The notes: generated by a model not told the origin, from the letters alone. A stretch of 64,000 nucleotides of DNA from an uncultured Phascolarctobacterium sp. (GCA_900544795.1 UQWM01000012.1:3372-67371); one strand, 5' to 3'; shown: positions 1 through 8,821, counted from the first letter of the stretch. Program-made: numbers and translations.

Positions 1-436
1 AAAAGGTTACAAAAAACACGGCCGGGGCCAGGGCGATGATCGAATAATAAGCGCGTCCATCACGGATCCAGTGGTTGTCGACCAGCCACTGGGCACCAAA
101 AAACAGCGCCGACGCAAAAACCAATCCGGTAACGAACAGTAGCCGCAGCGAAACATTAAAGACGCGCTTGGCGCCCAAAAAGTCCTTCTGGGCCAGCTTT
201 TCGGCCGTAATAATGGAGATCGCCACCGGGATACCGGCCGACGACAGAGTGATGGCCATCAGATAGATAGGAAAGCCCATCTGATACAGTCCGATGCCCT
301 CGCCGCCCAAAACCCGCGACAAAATGATCCAATTCAGCGAACCGATGACCTTGACGACGATACTGGAAACCGTCAATATCAGGGTCCCTTTTAAAAATTT
401 ATTGTTACTGCCAGCAGTTTTTTCGGTATCGCTCAT
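1..436 (-). CDS. Partial oligosaccharide flippase, SpoVB/MurJ-like (MOP superfamily), N-terminal part
   Basis: Reading leftward from the ATG at 436, the frame is open to the window edge (about 145 residues; the 3' end lies outside). After a short polar start (MSDTEKTAG) come alternating hydrophobic helices. The segments FLKGTLILTVSSIVVKVIGS and SRVLGGEGIGLYQMGFPIYL are typical of the first helices of SpoVB/YtgP-type lipid-linked oligosaccharide flippases. Family members move lipid-linked glycan precursors across the inner membrane. The gene diverges from the BMP lipoprotein gene at 606. The exact substrate cannot be told from this fragment. The family call is fairly secure; the choice among SpoVB, MurJ and other MOP members is not. 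Confidence 0.72.
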   Translation of the reverse strand, partial: MSDTEKTAGSNNKFLKGTLILTVSSIVVKVIGSLNWIILSRVLGGEGIGLYQMGFPIYLMAITLSSAGIPVAISIITAEKLAQKDFLGAKRVFNVSLRLLFVTGLVFASALFFGAQWLVDNHWIRDGRAYYSIIALAPAVFFVTF

Positions 437-541
437 GTTTACCCGCCTTGTCCGATTTTACAATTACACATAGTAATACATTATAATTATCGCCTTAATG
501 CGGCTTTTTGACAAGTCTTTTCGGTTTTATTTCACAAAATC

Positions 542-570
542 TTGCTTTATTGCCCGCCCGTTGTTACAAT
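542..570 (+). promoter_or_regulatory. Candidate sigma-70 promoter of the BMP lipoprotein gene
   Basis: TTGCTT at 542-547 and TACAAT at 565-570 are separated by 17 bp. The start codon at 606 follows with a GGGAGG ribosome site around 591-597. Confidence 0.45.
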
Positions 571-605
571 TAAATTATAAAATAATTATTTGGGAGGTTG
601 TTTGC

Positions 606-1706
606 ATGAAAAAAGTCCTGTCCTGCGCTTTAGTCGGTCTGCTAAGCTGCGGCTTACTGCTTGCCGGCTGCGGCGACGACAAAAAGGCCGACCCCAAGTC
701 CGCCGACGGTAAAACCAAGGTCGCCTTCGTTTACGTCAGCTCTGCTAAAGACGGCGGTTATTCCATGGCCCACGAGCTGGGCCGCCAGTACGTTGAGAAG
801 AACATGCCCAACGTTCAGGCCAGTTACATCGAGTCAGTTCCCGAGGGCGCCGACTCCGAACGCGTCATCACCCAACTGGCTTCACAAGGCAACAAGGTTA
901 TTTTTACCACCAGCTTCGGCTATATGGACCCTACCATCAACGTGGCTAAAAAATATCCCGACATCGCTTTCCTGCACTGCTCCGGCTTCAAAACCGCCCC
1001 TAACGTAGGCAACTACTTCGGCCGTATGTACGAAGCCCGCTATGTGACAGGCATCGTAGCAGGCAAACAAACCAAATCCAACGTCATCGGCTATGTGGCG
1101 GCGTTCCCGATCCCGGAAGTCATCCGCGGCATCAACGCCTTCACCCTGGGCGCCCAAAGCGTCAACCCCGATGTGCAGGTAAAAGTCCTCTGGACCAATA
1201 CCTGGTATAACCCGGCTACCGAAAAACAGGCAGCCATCACCCTGATCGATGCCGGCGCCGATATCATCGCCCAGCATCAAAATACCCCCGGACCGCAGCA
1301 GGCTGCTGAAGAACGCGACAAATACGGCATCGGCTACAACGTCGATATGTCAGCCAACGCTCCCAAAGCCTCCCTCACCGCTGCTATTTGGAACTGGGGC
1401 CCGTATTATGAAGAAACCATCAAACAAGTAACCGGCGGCACCTGGAAAGCCGGCGCTTACTGGGGTTCCATGAAGGACAAAGTCGTCGATATCGCGCCTT
1501 ACGGCCCGGCAGTCAGCGACGAAACAAAAAAACTGGCCGATGCTGCTAAAGCAGAGATCATCGACGGTAAACAAAAAGTTTTCACCGGCCCGTTATATGA
1601 CCAAAGCGGCGCCGAGAAAGTTCCCGCAGGTACAACTTTGACCGACAAGGAGCTTTTGAGCATGGACTGGTTCGTCAAAGGCGTTGACGGTAAAATCCAG
1701 AACTAG
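606..1706 (+). CDS. BMP-family (PnrA/BmpA-like) substrate-binding lipoprotein
   Basis: A 366-residue secreted protein. A lipoprotein signal is visible: charged MKK, hydrophobic stretch, then lipobox LLAGC with Cys22. The body reads as a type-1 periplasmic binding fold of the basic membrane protein family, which binds nucleosides or other small ligands for ABC importers. The in-frame upstream extension to 498 has no ribosome site, whereas ATG 606 follows GGGAGG, so 606 is chosen. Usually an ATPase and two permease genes follow such a gene; here the next gene encodes a beta-barrel protein, so the partner transporter must be elsewhere or the protein works alone. The ligand is unknown. Confidence 0.85.
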   Translation: MKKVLSCALVGLLSCGLLLAGCGDDKKADPKSADGKTKVAFVYVSSAKDGGYSMAHELGRQYVEKNMPNVQASYIESVPEGADSERVITQLASQGNKVIFTTSFGYMDPTINVAKKYPDIAFLHCSGFKTAPNVGNYFGRMYEARYVTGIVAGKQTKSNVIGYVAAFPIPEVIRGINAFTLGAQSVNPDVQVKVLWTNTWYNPATEKQAAITLIDAGADIIAQHQNTPGPQQAAEERDKYGIGYNVDMSANAPKASLTAAIWNWGPYYEETIKQVTGGTWKAGAYWGSMKDKVVDIAPYGPAVSDETKKLADAAKAEIIDGKQKVFTGPLYDQSGAEKVPAGTTLTDKELLSMDWFVKGVDGKIQN

Positions 1707-1741
1707 CTCGTTTAGTGTTTAAGTAAGGAAGGTACATAAGA

Positions 1742-2344
1742 ATGAAAAAAACATTGATTGTAACTTTAGCATTGGCTTTAGGCCTCACCACTGTCTGCGC
1801 TGCTTCCCCCCTCAAAAACTACGATGCGGGCAAAGTAGCACTTGACTTAGGGCTTACCGTGCCCACCAACAATAATTATGAAGGCGCCAGCGTAGGCAGC
1901 AAAAAAACAGCCCCCTATGCAGGCATCACCGTTGGCCTGGGCGGCAAAACCGCCGTCAATTACAAATGGAACCAGTACAAAAACAGCGGCAGTACTAAAG
2001 TTGAAGCCCAGCAGCTCAACCTGATGTACAAAGTCCTGCCCGTACTCGACGTTTACGCAGGCTATGTCAACAGTGATGTTAAACTGCACGGCGACAGCCG
2101 CAGCCGTAACTCCGGCCAGGTAGGCGTTCAGGGTCGCGTAGAATTGCCGTTCCTCTGTACTTTATGGGGTCGCGCCGGTGCCGGCAACAAGCTCACCAGC
2201 TACGAGATCGGCCTCAGCCGTACTCTGGTATCCAACGTAGAACTTAATTTGTCATACTATGACAATAAGTTTAAAAACTCTGCCCCCGGCAGCATCGATG
2301 CTAAAACAAAAGGCGTCAACATGGGTGTTACCGTTAAATTCTAA
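1742..2344 (+). CDS. Small outer-membrane beta-barrel protein
   Basis: A 200-residue protein with a signal peptide (MKKTLIVTLALALGLTTVCA, cleaved near residue 20-21). The mature part is made of alternating short amphipathic strands rich in Gly, Tyr, Asn and Lys. It ends in VTVKF, a terminal phenylalanine as in proteins handled by the Bam machinery. That supports an outer-membrane barrel of roughly 8-10 strands and so a diderm host. It lies 35 bp after the BMP gene with its own AAGGAAGG ribosome site and is probably co-transcribed. Its function is not recognised; a small porin or structural barrel would fit. Confidence 0.7.
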   Translation: MKKTLIVTLALALGLTTVCAASPLKNYDAGKVALDLGLTVPTNNNYEGASVGSKKTAPYAGITVGLGGKTAVNYKWNQYKNSGSTKVEAQQLNLMYKVLPVLDVYAGYVNSDVKLHGDSRSRNSGQVGVQGRVELPFLCTLWGRAGAGNKLTSYEIGLSRTLVSNVELNLSYYDNKFKNSAPGSIDAKTKGVNMGVTVKF

Positions 2345-2369
2345 TTTTTTATCAGAAAGGGTGTACAAC

Positions 2370-2744
2370 ATGGGAAAATTTACAGTAAAAAAAACCAACA
2401 CCGGTATCAAATTTGATTTAAAAGCAGCCAACGGTGAAATAATCGCCACCTCTGAAGTCTACAAAAGCAAGGCTTCCTGTCAAAACGGCATCAAAAGCGT
2501 GCAAAAAAACGCCGTCGTTGCCGAGATCGAAGATACTACTGAAAAAGATTTTACCGCTGTCAAACATCCCAAATTCCAAGTCTACCTCGATAAAAAAGGT
2601 GAATACCGTTTTCGCTTAACCGCGTCTAACGGTCAGATCATCGCTGTTGGCGAAGGCTACAAAACTAAAGCCGGCTGCCTTAACGGTATTAAAAGCATCA
2701 AAAAGAACGCTCCTACGGCGACCATCGTAGAGCCCAAAGCATAA
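2370..2744 (+). CDS. YegP-like protein with two DUF1508 repeats
   Basis: A 124-residue cytoplasmic protein made of two similar halves. Each has the pattern F-x-L-x-A-x-N-G-x-I-I-A followed by Y-K-(S/T)-K-A-(S/G)-C-x-N-G-I-K-S, at about residues 12-48 and 71-113. This is the DUF1508 (YegP) fold, of poorly known role. The start is ATG 2370 after AGAAAGG; the longer in-frame opening to 2259 overlaps the barrel gene and has no ribosome site. It sits 25 bp after the barrel gene and is followed by a clear terminator, so it closes the BMP-barrel-YegP unit. Confidence 0.85.
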   Translation: MGKFTVKKTNTGIKFDLKAANGEIIATSEVYKSKASCQNGIKSVQKNAVVAEIEDTTEKDFTAVKHPKFQVYLDKKGEYRFRLTASNGQIIAVGEGYKTKAGCLNGIKSIKKNAPTATIVEPKA

Positions 2745-2752
2745 TTTACAGT

Positions 2753-2790
2753 AAGGCCAGAAAGTTTACATATTTCTGGCCTTATTTTTT
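2753..2790 (+). terminator. Rho-independent terminator after the YegP-like gene
   Basis: An 11-bp perfect stem (2753-2763 with 2773-2783) is followed by a T run. Confidence 0.85.
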
Positions 2791-2814
2791 TACAATACTA
2801 ACGGAGAATTATTA

Positions 2815-2843
2815 TTGACAACTGTTTGAAGCTGTGCTATTAT
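2815..2843 (+). promoter_or_regulatory. Strong promoter of the rubrerythrin gene
   Basis: Consensus TTGACA at 2815-2820, a 17-bp spacer, then TATTAT at 2838-2843. This predicts a 5' UTR of about 70 nt before the start at 2921. Confidence 0.8.
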
Positions 2844-2920
2844 AGACACATTGAAAACTTACCTTTGCGTAAGTTCTGCTCAAAAAACCTTAAATCTTAT
2901 ATTATTTGGAGGAATGAAGA

Positions 2921-3466
2921 ATGAAAAAATTCGTATGTCAAATCTGTGGTTATGTTTATGAAGGCGAAGCAGCTCCCGAATCCTGCCCGCAATGTAAAGC
3001 TCCGGCTTCCAAATTTACCGAAATGAGCGGCGACATGACTTGGGCTGCTGAACATATCGTTGGTATCGCTAAAGACGTTGCCGAAGACATCAAAATGGAC
3101 CTGCGCGCTAACTTTACCGGCGAATGCACCGAAGTTGGTATGTACTTGGCCATGAGCCGCGTTGCTCATCGCGAAGGCTATCCTGAAATCGGCATGTACT
3201 GGGAAAAAGCAGCTTTTGAAGAAGCTGAACACGCAGCTAAATTTGCTGAACTGCTCGGCGAAGTAGTTACCGATTCCACCCAAAAGAACCTGGAAATGCG
3301 CGTAGAAGCTGAAAACGGCGCAACCGCAGGCAAATTCGATCTGGCAAGCCGCGCTAAAGCAGCCGGTTTGGACGCTATCCATGACACCGTTCATGAAATG
3401 GCAAAAGACGAAGCACGCCACGGCAAAGCCTTCGAAGGCCTTCTGAAACGCTATTTCAATAAATAA
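2921..3466 (+). CDS. Reverse rubrerythrin (N-terminal rubredoxin, C-terminal diiron ferritin-like domain)
   Basis: A 181-residue protein. The first 35 residues hold two CxxC pairs (Cys6/Cys9 and Cys22/Cys25), a rubredoxin iron site. The rest is a four-helix ferritin-like domain with Glu/His patterns such as EEAEHAAKF and DEARHGKAF that bind a diiron centre. The rubredoxin-first order marks the reverse rubrerythrin type known from clostridia, which reduces peroxide with NADH-derived electrons and protects anaerobes from oxygen. It has its own consensus promoter, a GGAGG ribosome site (2908-2912) and a terminator, so it is a single-gene, probably well expressed unit. Confidence 0.93.
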   Translation: MKKFVCQICGYVYEGEAAPESCPQCKAPASKFTEMSGDMTWAAEHIVGIAKDVAEDIKMDLRANFTGECTEVGMYLAMSRVAHREGYPEIGMYWEKAAFEEAEHAAKFAELLGEVVTDSTQKNLEMRVEAENGATAGKFDLASRAKAAGLDAIHDTVHEMAKDEARHGKAFEGLLKRYFNK

Positions 3467-3517
3467 GCACCTTACCCCCACTCCCTTACATTCATCATAC
3501 TTACCCCAAACTTAAAC

Positions 3518-3554
3518 AAAGAACCCCTGTTTCCAATGGAAACAGGGGTTCTTT
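3518..3554. terminator. Bidirectional terminator between rubrerythrin and the pilin operon
   Basis: A 17-bp perfect stem (3518-3534 with 3538-3554) flanked by A and T runs, placed between convergent genes. Confidence 0.8.
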
Positions 3555-3573
3555 GAGGTTTAATATTCTAATT

Positions 3574-4872
3574 TCAGCTCATGCCTTTAGGAACTGTAAA
3601 ACCCGGAGCTTTTAAAACCTTATTGCTATATTCCGCTATACTGGACCATATGATAACATTACCTTGCGCCTGAATCTGTCCACAAAAATTATTACACGAA
3701 TTTTCAAGAATTACATTAGCATTAGATGATAAAAACGCATATCTTTTTCCATTAACAGTTCCCCAAGGTCGTGCCATATCAATATCACCATTGGCCATAA
3801 CCATTAATAATTCCTCATTATTGGTCGGATTTCCTGAATTACTACTATCTAATTTCACAGAACCTTTAGCAAATATCCTGATATTTCCCTGTAATGGGGT
3901 TATTATTATAACATTGCCATCAAATACCAACGTTAAAGGAGCACCTGAGCTTGGACCAATGATGCCATTAGTCAAATATAAGCTATTATTATTTTTGGGG
4001 CAATTTATAAATAAAACAGCTCCTGATCCACCCCTGATTTGATAATTCCAATTATTACCTTTATTCCATTCATCTTTATAATAACCTATTGGCCACTCAA
4101 TATATACTTGTTCTTTATCGCCTATAACAAAAGCTTCGTTATTATTAACAGGCAAAACATCCAATGTTTTAATATTAGTATAAAAACTTTTCTCAAAAAC
4201 ATTATCTGGAATCTTGGTCTTTAACGCACCAGTATAATTTCCTTGCCAATTATCGCCATTATTAAAATGTTTGTCACCGCTTTGATCTTCTTTATCAGAA
4301 CCATAAATAGATCCTATAATGGTATTATTGGAATTTTTTACTGTAACCTTCCCACCAGATTGTATCAAACCAGGTAAATCTAAAACTTCTTCGCCGCCAC
4401 CTTCTTCACCACCGCCGGTTTCGCCATTATCTCCTAAAGTATAAACTTTACGAATAACTTTGCGGATACCCTGGCATGAACCAATCGAAGTGATCTGATA
4501 AGCAACATTATCTTCCGGAGTATATGTACCGGATATATCAAGAGTGCCCTTCATAATGCCTACTGCATACCATATTTTTTCCTGGTCTACTTTATTGCCA
4601 TCTAAACTCAAATGTCTCAAATTCATACTATCACTGGTTTGGATATAGTTTTCAGGAGTGATCCACCACCATTCATTATTTTTGTTTTCCAGCGCCGCCA
4701 CTGCCCTTTTATATCCGGCTTCCGCAGCATACCAAGCCTGCTGTTCCCGATAGTCTGATGATGCAGCTGTTTTTTCCATTGTCATCATCGGCAGCCAGGC
4801 TACAGCGATGATCATTAAAAATAACAGCATTACCACAGCTATAACAGTCACCGATCCACGTTGACTTTTCAT
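3574..4872 (-). CDS. PilX-like type IV pilus minor component
   Basis: A 432-residue protein starting MKSQRG followed by a long hydrophobic helix (about residues 7-27) and then AAEAGYKRA, the PilX_N-like pattern of large minor pilins. A Gly-Ser junction at residues 6-7 could be the prepilin cleavage site. Position +5 of the mature form is Ile rather than Glu, as in GspK-type tip pseudopilins. The remainder is a large Asn/Gly-rich, beta-looking region. It is last in a three-gene leftward operon, 9 bp after the PilW-like gene. It probably sits at the tip of a pilus or secretion pseudopilus in the cell envelope. The DNA is clearly more AT-rich than its surroundings. Confidence 0.75.
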   Translation of the reverse strand: MKSQRGSVTVIAVVMLLFLMIIAVAWLPMMTMEKTAASSDYREQQAWYAAEAGYKRAVAALENKNNEWWWITPENYIQTSDSMNLRHLSLDGNKVDQEKIWYAVGIMKGTLDISGTYTPEDNVAYQITSIGSCQGIRKVIRKVYTLGDNGETGGGEEGGGEEVLDLPGLIQSGGKVTVKNSNNTIIGSIYGSDKEDQSGDKHFNNGDNWQGNYTGALKTKIPDNVFEKSFYTNIKTLDVLPVNNNEAFVIGDKEQVYIEWPIGYYKDEWNKGNNWNYQIRGGSGAVLFINCPKNNNSLYLTNGIIGPSSGAPLTLVFDGNVIIITPLQGNIRIFAKGSVKLDSSNSGNPTNNEELLMVMANGDIDMARPWGTVNGKRYAFLSSNANVILENSCNNFCGQIQAQGNVIIWSSIAEYSNKVLKAPGFTVPKGMS

Positions 4873-4881
4873 CTCATCACC

Positions 4882-5964
4882 TCAATTATACTTAACAGAG
4901 ATATTTTTCCAACCAGCAATCACTGATTGCATATCATTCAACGATTTATTGGTAGATACTGCATTTCCATTAAACCACTGTTTCTTGCTTGGATCGTAAA
5001 TAACCCCAGTATACCAACTATTAGTTAAATCAGTACGTCCCATCAAAAAGATATCTTCTGGTTTGCCAGTATGGCAAACAGGGCTTACGTAAATCTTAGT
5101 CGTAGTATTTTCTATTGTACCGGTTACCCAGTTGTAGTTATATTTTGCTAAATTCAAATATTGCCTTATTAAATCATTACTCTTCAAGAAAGAATTATTT
5201 ATTTTCCCTTCACCATAGATTTTCTTCATAAAATCTTCATATAGTTTCCACTCATTAGCCGTTAAATCATTTTTTGCAGGAATATTACTGTCACCTAAAT
5301 TTAATGTATCCTTTACTTTTATACCCAGCAACAATATTTCTTTATAGGAACGTATTAATTGAGCCTCTATAGAATTATCCTCTTCTTCACCTTCACTCGG
5401 CACAACTTTAGTCTCCAAAGTTTGAGTTTTCATTTTACCATTAAGTTCATACTGCAACGGTAAAGCTATCTTATATATAATTACAGTATTACTATCGTTC
5501 AAAGTAATACTTTCCGCGGTAATCGGAAAGCTCCCTTCAAAAACACTATTCTTGATATCCTTAGGGAAAACAGTAACCTTTTTAGTACTATCAGTGGTAT
5601 TCTCATACGTTACCTGCAATTGTTTTTTTGTATCATCTTTCCACTCGACAGTAATTTTGTAATCTTTATTCTGACCTTTGGAAATATCCATATGGCGATC
5701 CCAAATACTTCCGTTATAAGTTAGTTCATTAGTCCCAAGTGTAGGTTTTTCAGGCTCGATACTCTCCTTGTCCGCGTAACGCAAGGTAGTTTTCAACTCG
5801 TTCATCAGCAAGCGCGCCTCTTCATAAACTACTTCCTGCTTGGCTCCCGTATGCAAACTGATGGTACTGCTACCAAACAAATTGACCATAGCTCCCATGA
5901 TCAGTGCTAATACAGCCATCGCTACAACTAATTCTATTAATGAAAATCCAGCCTGCTTTCTCAT
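4882..5964 (-). CDS. PilW-like prepilin (N-terminal methylation motif)
   Basis: A 360-residue protein with a textbook type IV prepilin leader. MRKQAG is followed by FSLIELVVAMAVLALIMGAM, with the cut after Gly6 and Glu at +5 of the mature protein. The body is soluble and AT-rich-encoded, with many Asn, Lys and Thr, and has no recognised catalytic motif. The length fits PilW-like minor pilins. It has an AGAGGAG ribosome site before ATG 5964. It lies between the PilV-like and PilX-like genes, so the three probably form a tip complex that primes pilus assembly. The assembly ATPases and platform proteins are not in this window. Confidence 0.8.
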   Translation of the reverse strand: MRKQAGFSLIELVVAMAVLALIMGAMVNLFGSSTISLHTGAKQEVVYEEARLLMNELKTTLRYADKESIEPEKPTLGTNELTYNGSIWDRHMDISKGQNKDYKITVEWKDDTKKQLQVTYENTTDSTKKVTVFPKDIKNSVFEGSFPITAESITLNDSNTVIIYKIALPLQYELNGKMKTQTLETKVVPSEGEEEDNSIEAQLIRSYKEILLLGIKVKDTLNLGDSNIPAKNDLTANEWKLYEDFMKKIYGEGKINNSFLKSNDLIRQYLNLAKYNYNWVTGTIENTTTKIYVSPVCHTGKPEDIFLMGRTDLTNSWYTGVIYDPSKKQWFNGNAVSTNKSLNDMQSVIAGWKNISVKYN

Positions 5965-5982
5965 TCTGCCGCTCCTCTAAAT

Positions 5983-6420
5983 TCAGTCTTTTGTACGTAT
6001 ATACGTTTGCAGATCCAGAGCCTGCTGCTGTGGATCTGTCCATTTCACTTCCACTCTAACTAAATATAAATCATCCTCGCCCGGATAACTGTTGCCCAAC
6101 GATGCGGCGCCGCCTTGGGCGTTAATTTGATACTCGATCCCATCCTGAAAAAGCTTATTATTTTCATTTTTATTAATATATTCTACTATTTCTTTTATAT
6201 CACTACTACTATGGCCATCGGCTGCCTTCAACAGTTCGATTTTTTCTGCCGCTATCTGCACGGCTTTTTCCTGCCTGTCAGCAGACACCATGACGCCGAT
6301 ACCGTAAGTATATAAAGCTGCCAACGCAACCAGGCCGATAGCTACTACCAAAACACCAATAATAGCATCGACCAGTAAAAAACCTTGTTTATTTTTACGC
6401 AACTGTTGAATAAAATTCAT
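5983..6420 (-). CDS. PilV-like prepilin
   Basis: A 145-residue protein, MNFIQQLRKNKQG then FLLVDAIIGVLVVAIGLVAL, with prepilin cleavage after Gly13. Residue +5 of the mature form is Asp, not the usual Glu. I start at ATG 6420, with AAAGGA about 10 nt upstream. The longer reading from 6453 has no ribosome site and would begin within a few bases of the predicted transcription start. It is the first gene of the pilV-W-X-like operon, 18 bp before the PilW-like gene. Likely role: minor pilin of a type IV pilus or competence pseudopilus. Confidence 0.75.
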   Translation of the reverse strand: MNFIQQLRKNKQGFLLVDAIIGVLVVAIGLVALAALYTYGIGVMVSADRQEKAVQIAAEKIELLKAADGHSSSDIKEIVEYINKNENNKLFQDGIEYQINAQGGAASLGNSYPGEDDLYLVRVEVKWTDPQQQALDLQTYIRTKD

Positions 6421-6457
6421 TGGCACAGCCGTCCTTTGCACATATTTTTCCATATTT

Positions 6458-6466
6458 ATTATACCA
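6458..6466 (-). promoter_or_regulatory. Extended -10 promoter of the pilin operon
   Basis: On the minus strand TGG-TATAAT (6466 down to 6458) is an extended -10 element. No good -35 is seen. Transcription would start near 6451, which supports the start codon at 6420. Confidence 0.55.
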
Positions 6467-6519
6467 TATATTTACGACATTCCCTGAATAATAAATATCA
6501 TATCTTTGGAAAATACTTA

Positions 6520-6549
6520 TAAAAAATACCGCTCCCAAACGGGAGCGGC
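6520..6549 (-). terminator. Terminator after the M48 protease gene
   Basis: An 8-bp GC-rich stem (6529-6536 with 6541-6548), loop AAAC or its complement, followed on the minus strand by a T run. Confidence 0.8.
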
Positions 6550-6562
6550 AACTTTTTTGCCG

Positions 6563-7642
6563 TTATTTCTTTTTTGTTTTGCCGTGGTTGGTATCGTTGG
6601 CATTGGCAATGGGCACCCACTGGCGAAGCAGTTCGGTGCAGGCCGCCGCATAACTGCCGGCGCTGCCAAAGCCGCCTGCATAGGCGTCCTGGTTATACAC
6701 GGTCAAGATCTCGATATCGTCATAATAGATAGTGGCGCTGCCGCCGTTATCATAAACTATAAACCGATACGGGTCGATTTTACCAAGATCACGATGGCGT
6801 ACACAATACAAGCCACCGGCCAACATATAGGCACGGTATTCGGGACGGTCGTTGCCGATGGTCTGGGTGATGTTAAAGCTCCAGTCACCTTCATGTACCG
6901 AGGCCGTGTTATCTTCGTTCAGGGTGATATCAGGATGCACCTTCAATGCCTTGATCTGCTTCATGACTCTTTTTAAACGCTCTTCCGGCTCGGGATGGCT
7001 GGAAAAGATGCCGTAACCCGGGTTGCCCCGTTCTTTAGCCAGGTCTTCCAGCTTGTTGATGGTCAGCACCACGCTGTAGGGGTTATAGCCTGCGTCCACG
7101 CACAGGTTAAAGCCGCCTTTGTCGGCGCCGCGTTCATCAGTGCGGCTGTAGCCTGCCGCCAAAGCCTGCGTCGCCAGCCCGGCGATGCCCAGGTCGCCCT
7201 TAGTCACGATGGCAAAGGCCAAGGTTGTAAGCAGCTGTTTTTCGATCTGATGCACAGTATGCTTTTTGACGACGTGGGTGACCTCGTGACCCAACACGCC
7301 TGCCAGTTCCGCATCAGAGGGCATATAGTCGATCAGACCTTTAAAGACATAAATAAAGCCGCCAGGGCAGGCCAAAGCATTGACCTCGTCGCTGTTGAGC
7401 ACTTTAAAGGTATAATCCAGGTCCTGACGTTCGCTGACCTTGACCAGGCTCTGCCCGATCCTGTTGACACGCTCCTGCAGGGCGTAATCCTGCACTACAC
7501 CGTATTTGGCTTCCAGCTGCATCGCCGTTTCGCGGCCCATCTCTATTTCCTGCTGCTTGCTGATCAGCCCTGCTTCTGCCGGCGGCGTCAGCCCCAGCGT
7601 GCAGCAAAAGGCAAAGACCACTGCTAAAATAAATCGTTTCAT
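6563..7642 (-). CDS. Periplasmic M48-family zinc metalloprotease
   Basis: A 359-residue protein with a signal peptide ending near PAEA (residue 24), so it acts outside the inner membrane. The zinc-binding motif HEVTH is at residues 119-123. The downstream acidic ligand motif DERGAD appears about 50 residues later, as in Oma1/BepA-type M48 peptidases. The last 120 residues after KQIKALKV are not a known TPR domain and are not recognised. Relatives degrade or refold misassembled envelope proteins, so quality control in the periplasm is likely. It is a single gene with its own terminator, 27 bp downstream of the CoA-transferase gene stop, and may be read through from that gene. Confidence 0.88.
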   Translation of the reverse strand: MKRFILAVVFAFCCTLGLTPPAEAGLISKQQEIEMGRETAMQLEAKYGVVQDYALQERVNRIGQSLVKVSERQDLDYTFKVLNSDEVNALACPGGFIYVFKGLIDYMPSDAELAGVLGHEVTHVVKKHTVHQIEKQLLTTLAFAIVTKGDLGIAGLATQALAAGYSRTDERGADKGGFNLCVDAGYNPYSVVLTINKLEDLAKERGNPGYGIFSSHPEPEERLKRVMKQIKALKVHPDITLNEDNTASVHEGDWSFNITQTIGNDRPEYRAYMLAGGLYCVRHRDLGKIDPYRFIVYDNGGSATIYYDDIEILTVYNQDAYAGGFGSAGSYAAACTELLRQWVPIANANDTNHGKTKKK

Positions 7643-7669
7643 CTTCTCACATCCTCTGCTTTATAGCAA

Positions 7670-8821
7670 TCAAATCGCACCAGCTTCTTTAAGCCGCACG
7701 ATCTCTTCCGCATTGTAACCAAGCTCGGCCAAAACCTCGGGCGTATGCTCTCCCAGCAGCGGCGCCCGCCGCTCGATGCTGCCCGGCATATCCGATAAAC
7801 GGATCGCCGGCTGCACATAGTTCAGGGTGCCGATGTCTTCTTCCCTGGCCGTCAGCATAGCGGACTGCTGCGTCAACTGGCTGCTTAACACCTCGTCCAT
7901 AGTGCAGACCGGCGTTACGCAAAATTCCTCGCTGCCGATCAAATCCAGCCATTCTGCCTGGGTCTTGGTTTTGAAGATGGACGCCAAACGCTGCTGCATT
8001 TCCTCACCATGTTCAAAATCAAACTGGCGGCTTATCAGGTCTTCGCAGCCCAGCAGCTGGCACAAACGCTGCCAGAACTTGGGCTCGATGGTGCCGACGC
8101 TTAAATAACGGCCGTCGCCGGTCTGATAAACATTATAATAATGGGCCTTACGGCCGAAGGGTTCGCAGCCGGTAGCCTTACAGCCCCAAAAACTGCTGAT
8201 ACCTGTAGTCTGCAGGCTTAGGGACGTGTTATACAAATTGATATCGACTGCCTGCCCTTCGCCGGTTCGTTCACGAGCCAGCAGTGCCAGCAAAATACCA
8301 CTGACGGCGTTCAGGCTACTGCCCAGCGCCGATACCTGCACATCAGACACACAGACCCCGCCCACATCGTCCAGAGAATTGAGCCCGGCCAGACCGATCA
8401 CGTTCAGGTCGTGGGCCGGTTTGTGCTGATAAGCACCCGTTTGCCCAAAACCTGTGATCGAACAATAGACCAGACGGGGATTGATTTTTTTGATGCTCTC
8501 ATAATCTAAACCGTAGCGGGCCAGATAACCCGGACGGAAACCTTCTAAAAACACGTCGGCGTCAGCTAAAAGCTGCTGCAAAAGCCTGCGCCCGCCTTCG
8601 CTTTTAATATCGGCAGTGATGCCCCGCTTGTTGCGGTTGAGCCCCAAATGCCAGTAGCTCATGCCCGGCGCTGCTTCGGGAAAAAACCTGCGGGTCGGAT
8701 CTCCGTCAGGCGTTTCCACCTTTACCACGTCGGCGCCAAAATCGCCCAGCACCATACCGCAGTACTGCCCCGGCAGCCATTTCGAAAAATCTATTACTTT
8801 GATACCGGCTAAAGCTTTCAT
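7670..8821 (-). CDS. CaiB/BaiF-type (family III) CoA-transferase or acyl-CoA racemase
   Basis: A 383-residue protein starting MKALAGIKVIDFSKWLPGQY, as in this family. DADVFLEGFRPG and HDLNVIGLAGL (equivalent to GHDINY in alpha-methylacyl-CoA racemase) are present, and the Asp of VSDVQVSALG lines up with the racemase catalytic Asp. His plus Asp together fit racemase-like members, but formyl-CoA-type transferases also have the Asp, so the reaction is undecided. ATG 8821 is chosen because TGGAGG lies 8 nt upstream; the upstream in-frame ATGs lack a site. No neighbouring gene suggests a substrate. Confidence 0.8.
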   Translation of the reverse strand: MKALAGIKVIDFSKWLPGQYCGMVLGDFGADVVKVETPDGDPTRRFFPEAAPGMSYWHLGLNRNKRGITADIKSEGGRRLLQQLLADADVFLEGFRPGYLARYGLDYESIKKINPRLVYCSITGFGQTGAYQHKPAHDLNVIGLAGLNSLDDVGGVCVSDVQVSALGSSLNAVSGILLALLARERTGEGQAVDINLYNTSLSLQTTGISSFWGCKATGCEPFGRKAHYYNVYQTGDGRYLSVGTIEPKFWQRLCQLLGCEDLISRQFDFEHGEEMQQRLASIFKTKTQAEWLDLIGSEEFCVTPVCTMDEVLSSQLTQQSAMLTAREEDIGTLNYVQPAIRLSDMPGSIERRAPLLGEHTPEVLAELGYNAEEIVRLKEAGAI

